Made by a program: the position numbers and the translations under genes. A stretch of 64,000 nucleotides of DNA, taken from Bacteroidota bacterium. GTDB taxonomy: Bacteria > Bacteroidota > Bacteroidia > Cytophagales > Cyclobacteriaceae. Shown here piece by piece: positions 36,704 through 45,298 of this stretch (position 1 is the first letter of the stretch; every line of letters begins with the position of its first letter). The DNA is taken from NCBI GenBank assembly GCA_018266055.1, contig JAFDYT010000001.1:310001-374000 (forward strand). The letters run 5' to 3'. The notes under the pieces are model-generated. The model made no database searches. It saw only the letters and a program-made list of their open reading frames with translations, and was not told the origin of the DNA.

Positions 36704-37690
36704 TTAAAAATCTTCGTTCAAGGAAAACTTTGGTGAAGATTCTTTTTCTGTACTTTTCATTACTCCTGCTTTCTGATATTCCGCTACGCGTTTCTCAAAG
36801 AAATTTGTTTTTCCGCGAAGTGAAATCATCTCCATGAAGTCGAATGGATTTGTAGCGCCGTATATTTTTTTGCCTACCAATTCATTGACTAGACGATCGG
36901 CCACAAATTCGATGTATTGGCGCATCTGTGCGGCGTTCATGCCGATCAAGTTTACTGGAATAGCCTCAGTCACAAAATTCTTTTCAATTTCAACCGCGTC
37001 TCTGATGATTTCGATGACACGCTCTACTGGCAATTTGTTGATCACATGTTGCGTATAAAGATGACAAGCGAAATCGCAGTGTAAACCTTCGTCGCGCGAA
37101 ATCAGTTCATTCGAAAACGTAAGTCCGGGCATAAGGCCGCGTTTCTTCAGCCAGAAGATAGAGCAGAATGATCCTGAAAAGAAAATTCCCTCCACGGCCG
37201 CAAAGGCTACAAGGCGTTCCTGAAAGTTGCCCTGGTCAATCCACCGCAATGCCCAATCGGCTTTTTTCTTCACGCAATCCAATGTTTCGATCGCGTGAAA
37301 CAGCTTATCCTTCTCCTTCGGCTCTTTCACATAAGTGTCAATAAGCAGCGAATAGGTTTCGGAGTGAATGTTCTCAATCGCGATCTGAAACCCATAGAAA
37401 AACTTGGCCTCGGTGTACTGCACTTCGGATACAAAGTGCTCGGCCAGGTTTTCGTTTACAATTCCGTCGCTGGCGGCAAAGAAAGCGAGCACATGAGTGA
37501 TGAAATGACGCTCTCCGTCGTTGAGATTGGCCCAGTCTTTTAAATCGTGGCTGAGGTCAATTTCTTCGGCTGTCCAAAAGCTGGCTTCGGCTTGCTTATA
37601 AAATTTCCAAATGTCGTGGTGGCGAATGGGGAAGAGTACAAAGCGGTCTTTGTTTTCTTTCAGAATGGGTTCTAATGCTGTTTCACTCAT
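36704..37690 (-). CDS. nrdB: Class Ia ribonucleotide reductase, beta subunit
   Basis: 328 residues from the ATG at 37690. The frame extends eight codons further up, but those lie in a region with a different character. Diiron ligands and radical tyrosine are visible: D75, E106, H109 and the radical Y113 (E-N-I-H-S-E-T-Y), then the second E-x-x-H set ([11 protein letters not shown]). The C-terminal peptide F-S-L-N-E-D-F resembles the F-T-L-D-A-D-F tail by which eukaryotic R2 docks on R1. It forms the stable tyrosyl radical used by NrdA. It is upstream of nrdA in the same unit. Confidence 0.95.
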   Translation of the reverse strand: MSETALEPILKENKDRFVLFPIRHHDIWKFYKQAEASFWTAEEIDLSHDLKDWANLNDGERHFITHVLAFFAASDGIVNENLAEHFVSEVQYTEAKFFYGFQIAIENIHSETYSLLIDTYVKEPKEKDKLFHAIETLDCVKKKADWALRWIDQGNFQERLVAFAAVEGIFFSGSFCSIFWLKKRGLMPGLTFSNELISRDEGLHCDFACHLYTQHVINKLPVERVIEIIRDAVEIEKNFVTEAIPVNLIGMNAAQMRQYIEFVADRLVNELVGKKIYGATNPFDFMEMISLRGKTNFFEKRVAEYQKAGVMKSTEKESSPKFSLNEDF

Positions 37691-37717
37691 GGTTATATGG
37701 TTTAAAATAGTCATCGA

Positions 37718-37734
37718 GACTTGCTTGCCAAGTC
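37718..37734. promoter_or_regulatory. Inverted repeat just upstream of nrdB
   Basis: GACTTG and CAAGTC arms around a five-base centre, 28 bases before the nrdB ATG. It could be a repressor site or a 5' leader hairpin. It does not match the NrdR box consensus. Confidence 0.35.
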
Positions 37735-37777
37735 AACGAAGTCTAATTGGTTTTTCGGTTTAGTTTTTGTCGAAAAA

Positions 37778-37801
37778 TTTTAGGGGGTATTTCTCCTAAA
37801 A
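37778..37801. promoter_or_regulatory. Inverted repeat TTTTAGG-N10-CCTAAAA upstream of nrdB
   Basis: Perfect seven-base arms with a ten-base spacer, about 90 bases upstream of the nrdB start. The size and position fit a dimeric regulator binding site. Confidence 0.35.
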
Positions 37802-38151
37802 TACGAGCGAACAAATATTCTAAAATGAAACATCAAATTCAAAAGGCAAAACCTGGCAAACCGTTGCGAAGAAAGTTATCAACAAGGAGTATTTCGAGAA
37901 AAGCAATTCACTGTCATTGACTTAGCGAACAGTTCAAAAGTGAATGGTGAAAGAAAACTTTTTTGAAATATTTTTTTCACCCTAAAGTTGAGGTGTTAGG
38001 ATGAAGTTTTAAGTATTATGGGAGCTCTGAAGCGAGGGAATTTTTGATATTTGATCTGGGGAAAAGATGCCCTAAAACAATTGAAAACGGGTTAAACGGC
38101 AGCGCAAGCCGTGTTTTGAGGTAAATTGACAGGTTTTTTGCGAGGGAGACA

Positions 38152-38182
38152 CTTGTTTTTTGTCGTCTTTGCCTTATCTTTG
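38152..38182 (+). promoter_or_regulatory. Promoter of rplU-rpmA
   Basis: TATCTTTG at 38175-38182 matches TAnnTTTG exactly, with CTTG at 38152-38155 19 bases upstream as -33 element. The leader before the rplU ATG is about 20 bases. Confidence 0.65.
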
Positions 38183-38206
38183 CACTCCCATTTTAAAAAT
38201 AGAACC

Positions 38207-38515
38207 ATGTACGCTATTGTCGATATCGCAGGTCAGCAGTATAAAGTTGCTAAAGACCAATACGTTTACGCTCCTAAGATGGAGGGTGAAACTGGAGCTT
38301 CTGTTACCTTTGACAAAGTCCTTTTGCTGGACAATGGCAAGGGAGTTGAGGTTGGTGCGCCAGTGATAAAAGGAGCTAAAGTTTCGGGTAAAATCCTGGA
38401 GCATGTCAAAGGCGACAAAGTGATCATTTTCAAGAAGAAAAGACGCAAAGGCTACGCTGTGAAAAACGGTCATCGCCAGCAGTACACTAAAGTACAGATC
38501 GAAAGCATCGGTTAA
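38207..38515 (+). CDS. rplU: Ribosomal protein bL21
   Basis: 102 residues from the ATG at 38207. A frame extending to 38126 runs through the promoter and is rejected. The M-Y-A-I-V-D-I-A-G-Q-Q-Y-K-V start and the G-D-K-V-I-I-F-K-K-K-R-R-K-G-Y segment (about 72-86) are diagnostic of bL21, which binds 23S rRNA in the large subunit. It is paired with rpmA 42 bases downstream, the normal arrangement. Confidence 0.97.
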   Translation: MYAIVDIAGQQYKVAKDQYVYAPKMEGETGASVTFDKVLLLDNGKGVEVGAPVIKGAKVSGKILEHVKGDKVIIFKKKRRKGYAVKNGHRQQYTKVQIESIG

Positions 38516-38557
38516 ATCACAGAATTACTAAAGTATAACTCTATAACGGTATAAACC

Positions 38558-38815
38558 ATGGCACATAAAAAAGGTGAAGGTAAAGTAAAGAACGGCCGCG
38601 AGTCAGAAAGCAAACGCTTAGGTATTAAGGTATATGGTGGACAGAAAGTGGTTGCCGGAAATATCATTGTACGCCAACGTGGAACCAAACACCACCCTGG
38701 TAAAAACGTAGGCATCGGAAAAGATCACACCCTCTTTGCACTAAGCAACGGTACCGTTTTATTCAAGAAAGGCAGAGCTGACCGCTCGTTCGTATCGGTT
38801 GTTGCCGAGGCGTAG
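38558..38815 (+). CDS. rpmA: Ribosomal protein bL27
   Basis: 85 residues. It starts [14 protein letters not shown], so the N-terminal tail that reaches toward the peptidyl transferase centre is directly encoded, with no cleavable Firmicutes-type leader. R-L-G-I-K and the G[10 protein letters not shown] segment are typical. It shares a transcript with rplU and is followed by a terminator. Confidence 0.97.
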   Translation: MAHKKGEGKVKNGRESESKRLGIKVYGGQKVVAGNIIVRQRGTKHHPGKNVGIGKDHTLFALSNGTVLFKKGRADRSFVSVVAEA

Positions 38816-38844
38816 TCAATTAATTTTTACACTTTAATATTAGG

Positions 38845-38876
38845 ACACAAATCCATGTCGGGTTTGTGTTTTTTTT
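38845..38876 (+). terminator. Terminator after rpmA
   Basis: ACACAAATCC at 38845-38854 pairs with GGGTTTGTGT at 38860-38869 (one G-T pair), followed by a run of T residues to 38876. Confidence 0.8.
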
Positions 38877-38980
38877 ATGCCTAATTTTTTCAGGTTGGAA
38901 TATTTTAATTCATCCAACCCTTGCTTTAATACCCTTCCAGGGCAATTGTCAAGAATTTCCTAACACTTTTTGGGGGGTGT

Positions 38981-39034
38981 TCAAAATATAATTTTGAATA
39001 ATTGATCATTATCAAATTTGATATATATCAAATT
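38981..39034. promoter_or_regulatory. Promoter and palindromic half-site array before the first susC
   Basis: A -7 element TAATTTTG lies at 38989-38996. Around and after it are alternating TCAAA/TTTGA half-sites: TCAAAAT-ATA-ATTTTGA at 38981-38997, TTGAT/ATCAA at 39002-39015, TATCAAATTTGATA at 39010-39023, and the 20-base perfect palindrome AATTTGATATATATCAAATT at 39015-39034. The layout, from the -7 element to about +33, fits cooperative binding by a dimeric regulator. Confidence 0.5.
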
Positions 39035-39080
39035 AAGCCATAATTTTCCGGTCTTAATTTATTAACCTAATCCTAAACTT

Positions 39081-42000
39081 ATGAAGAAGTTTTTACTAAT
39101 GTGCTTCTCATTCGGCTTTGTGCTCAGTGTCTGGGCGCAAGATCGGGTGGTTACAGGAAAGTTGACCTCAAAAGATGATGGCTCGGCTTTGCCTGGTGTG
39201 AATGTTGTGTTGAAAGGAACTACTAACGGAACTGTAACGGATTCCGAAGGAAATTACAAAATCGCTGTTCCAGCGGGAGCTACCCTCGTTTTCTCTTTTA
39301 TAGGAATGGAAACTCAGGAAGTGGCTGTTGGTGAAAGAGCTATTTTGGATGTTTCACTAAGCTCAGATGTAAAGCAACTGAGCGAAGTAGTGGTAACTAT
39401 CGCCGGTGGTCTTCAGGCAAGGGAGAGAGAGTTGGGAGCAGCGACAACTGTCGTTAACTCACAAACACTTACCGCAGGTAAATCTTTTAACCTTGCAGGT
39501 GGTCTTCAAGGCAAAGTTGCTGGTTTTCAAATCAATGCTACCAGCAGCGGTGTGAACCCATCATACAGGTTGATTCTTCGTGGACAACGCTCAATCACTG
39601 GTGATAACCAGGCTTTGATCGTTCTTGATGGGGTGATCGTGCCAAGTGATGTTTTGAGCAACTTGAACCCAAATGACATTGAGAATGTAAACATCCTTCA
39701 GGGTGCAGGTGCTGCGGCGTTGTACGGATCACAAGCTTCTAACGGTGCGATGATCATCACCACCAAAAAAGGCAGAAGTGGTTCAACAGAGATCACAGCT
39801 TCTCAAAACGTTCAATTCAACCAGGTTGCTTTCTTCCCTAAGTTTCAAACTAAGTTTGGTGCGGGTGGTTCAGCCTACGGCGTGAATCCTGACGGCTCAC
39901 CTTTTTTCAATTATTTGGAAAACCAATCTTACGGCCCTGCATTTGATGGTGTTGACAGACCTCTTGGTCCTCCACAAGAAAACGGCTATCAGGATCACAC
40001 GACCTATAACTACAAGAACGGTCACGAAAAATTCTGGAATATAGGTCAATCTAACATCACCGATGTTTCCTTCTCTACTGGCGATGACAAATCAACATTG
40101 ATGGTTTCTGGTCAATATGTTACGACCACTGGAACTACCCCTGGAGATAAATTTACTCGCGGAAATTTAAGAGTAAACGGTACCCGTAAAATCGGCGAAA
40201 AAGTGAAAGTGGCTTACACTATGTTGTATGCTCCGAATATTTATGATATCTCTTCGGCTACAAATGTTATTTATGATAACATGCTCAACATGCCGCAGAA
40301 CGTGGATATCACTAAATATAAAAACTGGAGAAACACAGGTTTCGGTCCTGATGCCATCGGAAGCCCTAACAACTTCTACAATCCATGGTATCAAAATCCT
40401 TACTTTACTGCTGACAACTACAGAGAAAAAGACAAAAACAATTACCTGACTGGTAACATTGAAATTAAGTTCACGCCAATCAAAGGTCTTGAGCTTACAG
40501 CCCGTGAGGGTATCACAAGCCGTGAGTATTTCCAAAAATCAACTGTAGGCGCTTATACTTACAGTGATTATGCAAAAAATACGGATCAGAGCTCAAAGAC
40601 TGATATCCCTGCTTCGGTGTCTGAGTCAACGATGTGGTCAATCCAATCGATCACTGATTTCCTGGCTCAATACAACAAATCATTCTCTGATTTCCATATC
40701 AACGTTGTCGGTGGTGTTCAAATGAAATCCAACCAGGCAAAGTATATGTTTACTTCAATCGGGGGACTGGTTGTACCTAACCTTTACAACTTGAGCAACG
40801 GTACTGGAAACCCGTCTTATGGCGAAGCAGACTTTACTACTCACCTTTTCGGTGCCTATGGAAAAGCAACGATCAGCTACAAAGACATTTACTTCTTGAC
40901 TGGTACAGCTCGTAATGACTGGGATTCAAGATTGAATGCGAACAATCGTTCATTCTTCTACCCTTCGGTTGAAGGTGTTGTAGTACTTAGCGACGCTATT
41001 CCGTCTATCAAAGACAACAACTTTGTCAACTATGTTAAATTGAGAGCAAACGTTTCAAAAGTTGGTAAAGTGAACTTGGGATCTACCTTCAACGGATTTA
41101 CTGATTTTGGAGCGTACTATACGTTGCCTACTTTTAGCAGCAACGTTAGCTACGCAACCGGTAACGGTTTCCCTTATGGAGCCCTTGCTGGTTATTCATT
41201 GAGCAACGGTCTGGTTTCTAAGAACCTGACCCCTGAATTCTCTAACACATTTGAGGTAGGAACTGACTTCAGTTTGTGGAGAGATAAGATTAACGGCTCG
41301 GTAACGTATTATAACACTAAAACGAATAACCAAACTATTTCAACCGCAATTTCAAATAGTACGGGTTTCAGTTCATTGTTGACTAACGTAGGTGAGACTC
41401 AAAACACAGGTCTTGAAGTTACCCTGCATGTTACGCCAATCAAAACAAATGACTGGACTGTAACTGTGGGTGGTAACTTTACTTATCAGCAAAACCAGGT
41501 TAATTACATCTCCGCTTTGCTTCCTCAGTTGAATTTGGCAACGTCTGGAACGGCAATTTCAGCTGCCGTAGCAGGAAAGTCTTTCCCAGTTATTATGGGA
41601 TACGACTATGTGCGCGATCCTAAAGGACATGTAATTGTGGACGGTGTAACTGGTTTACCAAGCCAGACTTCAGGAATATCTATCCTGGGTAACGCAACGC
41701 CAAAAAATATTATTGGTACCGATGCCAAGATCAGCTACAAAGCTTTCTCATTCTCGATCTTGTTTGAGTACCGTGGTGGTTATAAAGTATTTAATGGTGT
41801 AGGTCCTAACATGGACTGGTCAGGTACTTCGTTCAGAACTGCCGTTTACGATCGTAAGAGTTTTGTGTTCCCGAATTCAGTTATCCTGCAATCTGACGGA
41901 ACGTATGCAACCAATAAGTCGGTAATGATCGCCAACGGAAATGGTAACAACGGTTTCTGGTCAGATGGTATAAACAGAAACGTGACTTCAAACTATGTTA

Positions 42001-42266
42001 CCTCTGGTAACTTCATTAAGCTCCGCGAAATTTCATTGGGCTATGATTTGACTCCTGTGATTTCAAAACTCGGATCGAAGTTTATCAAAGGTGGTAGCAT
42101 CAGTGTACAAGGCCGTAACTTGTTCTTATGGATGGCAAAAGACAATTACTACACCGATCCTGAGTACAGCACTGCAGGGGCTACTGGTAACGGTACTGGT
42201 CTTAACGACGTAGGACAAACTCCTCCTGTTCGTTATTTCGGTGGTACTTTCCAATTAAGATTCTAA
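39081..42266 (+). CDS. SusC/RagA-type TonB-linked outer membrane protein, copy 1
   Basis: 1061 residues: signal peptide cut after W-A-Q at about residue 20, a carboxypeptidase-D-regulatory-like domain (about 22-105, V-T-G-K-L-T-S-K through F-S-F-I-G-M), the plug (about 115-230, with R-G-Q-R-S-I and A-A-A-L-Y-G-S-Q-A-S-N-G), and the beta-barrel ending in Phe. No STN domain precedes, so no anti-sigma signalling is expected. It should import a glycan or peptide bound by the SusD partner just downstream, powered by TonB. The substrate is unknown; no degradative enzyme lies nearby. It differs clearly from copies 2 and 3 outside the first 60 bases. Confidence 0.93.
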   Translation: MKKFLLMCFSFGFVLSVWAQDRVVTGKLTSKDDGSALPGVNVVLKGTTNGTVTDSEGNYKIAVPAGATLVFSFIGMETQEVAVGERAILDVSLSSDVKQLSEVVVTIAGGLQARERELGAATTVVNSQTLTAGKSFNLAGGLQGKVAGFQINATSSGVNPSYRLILRGQRSITGDNQALIVLDGVIVPSDVLSNLNPNDIENVNILQGAGAAALYGSQASNGAMIITTKKGRSGSTEITASQNVQFNQVAFFPKFQTKFGAGGSAYGVNPDGSPFFNYLENQSYGPAFDGVDRPLGPPQENGYQDHTTYNYKNGHEKFWNIGQSNITDVSFSTGDDKSTLMVSGQYVTTTGTTPGDKFTRGNLRVNGTRKIGEKVKVAYTMLYAPNIYDISSATNVIYDNMLNMPQNVDITKYKNWRNTGFGPDAIGSPNNFYNPWYQNPYFTADNYREKDKNNYLTGNIEIKFTPIKGLELTAREGITSREYFQKSTVGAYTYSDYAKNTDQSSKTDIPASVSESTMWSIQSITDFLAQYNKSFSDFHINVVGGVQMKSNQAKYMFTSIGGLVVPNLYNLSNGTGNPSYGEADFTTHLFGAYGKATISYKDIYFLTGTARNDWDSRLNANNRSFFYPSVEGVVVLSDAIPSIKDNNFVNYVKLRANVSKVGKVNLGSTFNGFTDFGAYYTLPTFSSNVSYATGNGFPYGALAGYSLSNGLVSKNLTPEFSNTFEVGTDFSLWRDKINGSVTYYNTKTNNQTISTAISNSTGFSSLLTNVGETQNTGLEVTLHVTPIKTNDWTVTVGGNFTYQQNQVNYISALLPQLNLATSGTAISAAVAGKSFPVIMGYDYVRDPKGHVIVDGVTGLPSQTSGISILGNATPKNIIGTDAKISYKAFSFSILFEYRGGYKVFNGVGPNMDWSGTSFRTAVYDRKSFVFPNSVILQSDGTYATNKSVMIANGNGNNGFWSDGINRNVTSNYVTSGNFIKLREISLGYDLTPVISKLGSKFIKGGSISVQGRNLFLWMAKDNYYTDPEYSTAGATGNGTGLNDVGQTPPVRYFGGTFQLRF

Positions 42267-42318
42267 CCTTATTGGATAACCATTAACCTTTATTTTTTGA
42301 ACAATAAAAATTGAAAAA

Positions 42319-44118
42319 ATGAAAAGAGTATCAATATTCATCTTTATAGCTTTGGCCATCTTTTCGGTGGCTTGTAACAGCTATCTGGATATAAACACTA
42401 ACCCAAACGCAGCCACAACAGTGACACCTAACCTGGTGTTACCCCAGGCTTTGGTAGCAACTGCATCTGTCCTGAACCGGTATAATAATTACGGGTTTCA
42501 AATTGGAGGTTATGGTGCGAATGCCGGTGGTTTTGGAGGATTTAACGAATTGGTTTCATACGCCTATACCTCCAACAACTACAATGACTTGTGGCCCTAT
42601 ACGTATGATAACCTCGAGGATTATCAGTATATCATTAACACCACAGCCACAGACGCGAAGAATATCTATTTCAATGCTGCTGCGACTATCATGCGGGTGT
42701 ACGATTTTCAATTGTTAGTTGATGCATTCAATGACGTTCCTTACAGTAAGGCCTTAAAAGGTGCTGATAACCTAACTCCTGCTTACGACAAAGGATCAGA
42801 CATTTATGCAGCACTTGCAGTAGAACTTGACTCAGCCATGGCGAGAATCAACCGCGGAAATGCAATGGCGGCCAAAAACCCGATTACTAATTATGATGTT
42901 CTCTTTAAAGGAGATATGACCAAATGGTTGCAATTTGCCAATACCATCAAATTGAGACTATTGGTAAGAGGTAACGGGAAAGTAACATTTGCCAACAATT
43001 CGTTTGATCCTGCTGGATTTTTAAATACTAATGCGATGATTAATCCCGGATACACTAGGGACAATAACCGCCAAAATCCTGCTTGGAATCAATGGGCGTT
43101 TGCTTACACAGGTTCAGCAGGACAAAAATCTTGGGTTCCTACTACATGGATTCTTAGCTTCTACGATGGAACGAATCTCGCTGACACCAAAAGAGGAAGT
43201 GCTACTTATTATCAATTTGGAGTGCTATCTGACTTTGGAGCTATAACAGGTGGATCTGGTTATACTAATGGTTTTTATTCAGGAGTATCTCTAACTGGTG
43301 GCAATGGATCCGGAGCCAAAGCTGACATTACCGTAAGTGGTGGTGCCGTAACGAAGGTTGCACTTTCAAGTGGGGGGGCAGGAAGTGGATACTACCCATC
43401 TGATGTTCTAAGTGCACCTGCGTCTAGTATTGGTGGAACAGGATCGAATTTTTCAGTAGCTGTTAAAATTCTTCCTATTTCGAATGTTCTGGGTTTTGAA
43501 AATGTTTCTGCTCCTAAGTGTCCTACAGGAAGCCGCTGGTATCCTGGAACTGACAGAGGTGGTACTTCAGCTGGAAGTTCTACTGGCCCATTGAAGGGCC
43601 CGAATGCAGGGTTCCCTGTGATGATTGCTGCAGAAAGTTATTTCTTGCAAGCTGAGGCAGCTGTGAAAGGTATTATAGCGGGATCAGCATCAAGTCTATT
43701 CAATAATGGCATTACCGCCGCTTTTGAATATTCATACTTGAAACCAGATGGCACTCATTCTGGCGATTATGCAGCTGACGCTTCAAGCTATATCACAGCC
43801 AATACGGCTTCATACTTGGTTAATTTCAGCTTGGCAACAACTGCCGACATGCAAACAGAAGCGATTATCACTCAGAAATATATCGCCCTTAACTTTGTGA
43901 ATAGCCATGAAGGTTGGAACGAGTACAGAAGAACTGGTTACCCTAAAGTTAGCGGTTCAGCTGCAACGACTACTTTTGCCTCAATAGCTTCACAAAGCAC
44001 TCGTCCGGATAAATTGCCGACCCGGATTCTTTATCCGAACTCTGAGGCACAGTACAATCCTGCTAATCAGCCAACAGGAGTTAGTCCTTTCACTTCACTT
44101 ATTTTCTGGGCTAAATAA
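42319..44118 (+). CDS. SusD/RagB-like lipoprotein (SusD-like_2 type) with glycine-rich insertion
   Basis: 599 residues. Signal peptide with lipobox V-A-C (C19). N-S-Y-L-D-I-N-T-N-P-N and the helical W-P-Y-T-Y-D-N-L region place it in the SusD-like_2 branch. Residues about 308-385 (DNA 43240-43473) break the fold with a Gly/Ser/Thr-rich stretch (G-G-S-G-Y-T-N-G, L-T-G-G-N-G-S-G-A-K-A, V-S-G-G-A-V-T-K-V), just before the conserved A-A-E-S-Y-F-L-Q-A-E-A helix. This stretch resembles beta-repeats of phage tail and fibre proteins. It is a surface lipoprotein binding substrate over the susC-1 barrel. Confidence 0.88.
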   Translation: MKRVSIFIFIALAIFSVACNSYLDINTNPNAATTVTPNLVLPQALVATASVLNRYNNYGFQIGGYGANAGGFGGFNELVSYAYTSNNYNDLWPYTYDNLEDYQYIINTTATDAKNIYFNAAATIMRVYDFQLLVDAFNDVPYSKALKGADNLTPAYDKGSDIYAALAVELDSAMARINRGNAMAAKNPITNYDVLFKGDMTKWLQFANTIKLRLLVRGNGKVTFANNSFDPAGFLNTNAMINPGYTRDNNRQNPAWNQWAFAYTGSAGQKSWVPTTWILSFYDGTNLADTKRGSATYYQFGVLSDFGAITGGSGYTNGFYSGVSLTGGNGSGAKADITVSGGAVTKVALSSGGAGSGYYPSDVLSAPASSIGGTGSNFSVAVKILPISNVLGFENVSAPKCPTGSRWYPGTDRGGTSAGSSTGPLKGPNAGFPVMIAAESYFLQAEAAVKGIIAGSASSLFNNGITAAFEYSYLKPDGTHSGDYAADASSYITANTASYLVNFSLATTADMQTEAIITQKYIALNFVNSHEGWNEYRRTGYPKVSGSAATTTFASIASQSTRPDKLPTRILYPNSEAQYNPANQPTGVSPFTSLIFWAK

Positions 44119-44130
44119 AAGATTCAAAAC

Positions 44131-45042
44131 ATGAAAAAGTCATATATGAAAATTTCGTTTTACCTGATTGCAATCGCTGCGGTGTTGACATCCTGCCTTC
44201 AGGGGAATGACATCAACACACCTCCTGGTGGATTTAATACCTCCATGATTGTAATGAGCTATGTAGACATTGCCAACGATGGTGGTTTGTTAAGATCAGG
44301 ATTAAATTACTTTGGAAATGCGTCTTTGACCTATCCTGCCTCTCACACGGCTGACACCGCAACCTTTTGGGTTACCGTGCAGGGTCCCGCTTTATCTAAA
44401 GATTTAAGTTTAACCGTAAGCGCTGACGCTAACGCGTTAAATGATAATTTTTCACGTGATTCAATCACTTACCAGCCGATGCCCGATTCAGTTTACTCGT
44501 TTATCAGTAATACTGCAGTGATTCCTGCTGGTAAGACCTATGCTGAGTTCAAGGTGATTTTCCACCCTAATAAAATTGACCCGAGCAAAAACTTTATGTT
44601 GGCAGTAACTGCTTCAAATAGCTCTAACCTGGCAACAAGTTCAAACTACGGTCATATTTATTTCCATACCATTGGTAATCCTATTGCTGGTGGCTATAGC
44701 TGGGATTTCACCCGCTATAACGATGTGGCGGGCACTGTGCTGTCCTCTCTATCGTTCACTGGTCATACAACGGTATTTTCACCATCTAGCCCTACTATGG
44801 TGAAAGTGCCTACAGGGTATTTCGATCAGCCTAATTACTTTATCACATTTAAAAATAGTAATGGGGTGCTTTCGAATTTTGCGGTTCAAATTGACCCAGC
44901 TGCACTCACAGGAAACTGGGCTGCGAATGGAATTGCATTAGGAAGCGGACCAACAATTACGGTTTCTAATAACAACAAAACGTTTACTATCAAGTATACA
45001 ACCCTAAGCCGCAATATTACGGATGTCTATTATCGCCCTTAG
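44131..45042 (+). CDS. Surface lipoprotein, DUF1735-like
   Basis: 303 residues with a lipobox L-T-S-C (C22); an internal Met at residue 6 is an alternative start. The body is beta-rich: a first domain (about 40-170, with A-T-F-W-V-T-V-Q-G and the I-P-A-G-K-T-Y-A-E-F-K-V pattern of the DUF1735/BT_3987-type immunoglobulin-like fold) and a second domain to the end. Such proteins follow susC/susD pairs and act as accessory binding lipoproteins. It lies 12 bases after the SusD gene and before a terminator, so it is the third gene of this operon. Its ligand is unknown. Confidence 0.7.
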   Translation: MKKSYMKISFYLIAIAAVLTSCLQGNDINTPPGGFNTSMIVMSYVDIANDGGLLRSGLNYFGNASLTYPASHTADTATFWVTVQGPALSKDLSLTVSADANALNDNFSRDSITYQPMPDSVYSFISNTAVIPAGKTYAEFKVIFHPNKIDPSKNFMLAVTASNSSNLATSSNYGHIYFHTIGNPIAGGYSWDFTRYNDVAGTVLSSLSFTGHTTVFSPSSPTMVKVPTGYFDQPNYFITFKNSNGVLSNFAVQIDPAALTGNWAANGIALGSGPTITVSNNNKTFTIKYTTLSRNITDVYYRP

Positions 45043-45062
45043 GTCTATTTAAAATCATGAAT

Positions 45063-45093
45063 AAAAAGGCTGCTCGAGAGGGCAGCCTTTTTT
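45063..45093 (+). terminator. Terminator of the first SusCD operon
   Basis: AAAAAGGCTGC at 45063-45073 pairs with GCAGCCTTTTTT at 45082-45093, with an eight-base loop. The GGCTGC stem core recurs in the terminators of the other two operons. Confidence 0.85.
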
Positions 45094-45205
45094 GTTAGTC
45101 CTCTACCAAATTTTATGAAATTGTTCGCTTTGGATAGACATGCCATTTTTTTGAGCCTTTAACTGCCTTTTCTGCGGTATTTTTTTACGACATGCGTAAA
45201 AATAG

Positions 45206-45225
45206 AAGGGGATGGCCCCTTTTTT
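45206..45225 (+). terminator. Short G/C hairpin with T-run before the second susC
   Basis: AAGGGG-ATGG-CCCCTT at 45206-45221 followed by T residues. It lies between the first operon's terminator and the second susC promoter, so it may be a back-up terminator that protects that promoter from read-through. Confidence 0.5.
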
Positions 45226-45233
45226 AGCTTCTA

Positions 45234-45241
45234 TATATTTG
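45234..45241 (+). promoter_or_regulatory. -7 element before the second susC
   Basis: TATATTTG matches TAnnTTTG, 57 bases before the ATG. No good -33 element is visible. The bases just after it (ATCTATGTCAA) form a poor version of the half-site array found before susC copy 1. Confidence 0.4.
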
Positions 45242-45298
45242 ATCTATGTCAATTATAAGTTAACTTCATGGGATATTTATTAACCTAAACCTAAACCT

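Larger units (their letters stand above)
37691..38206. other. Divergent intergenic region nrdB / rplU
   Basis: 516 AT-rich bases without a supported gene. On the nrdB side are two inverted repeats: GACTTG/CAAGTC at 37718-37734 and TTTTAGG/CCTAAAA at 37778-37801, both possible operators. A single TTATCAACA at 37876-37884 is one base from a DnaA box. The region 37890-38110 shows no clear structure. The rplU promoter is at its right end. Confidence 0.5.

Noticed and set aside
37876-37884. TTATCAACA as a DnaA box and possible replication origin
   Set aside because: A single near-match in AT-rich DNA, with no cluster of boxes and no dnaA or dnaN nearby.
38126-38206. N-terminal extension of rplU
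   Set aside because: bL21 begins at the ATG at 38207; the extension overlaps a well-matched promoter.
39061-39080. CCTAAA-type repeats before susC as a CRISPR or mobile-element repeat
   Set aside because: Only two or three short units, always right before a susC ATG, with no spacers or terminal inverted repeats.
43240-43473. Prophage remnant in the first SusD gene
   Set aside because: The reading frame is intact across the segment and no phage genes or attachment repeats flank it; a domain insertion is more likely.
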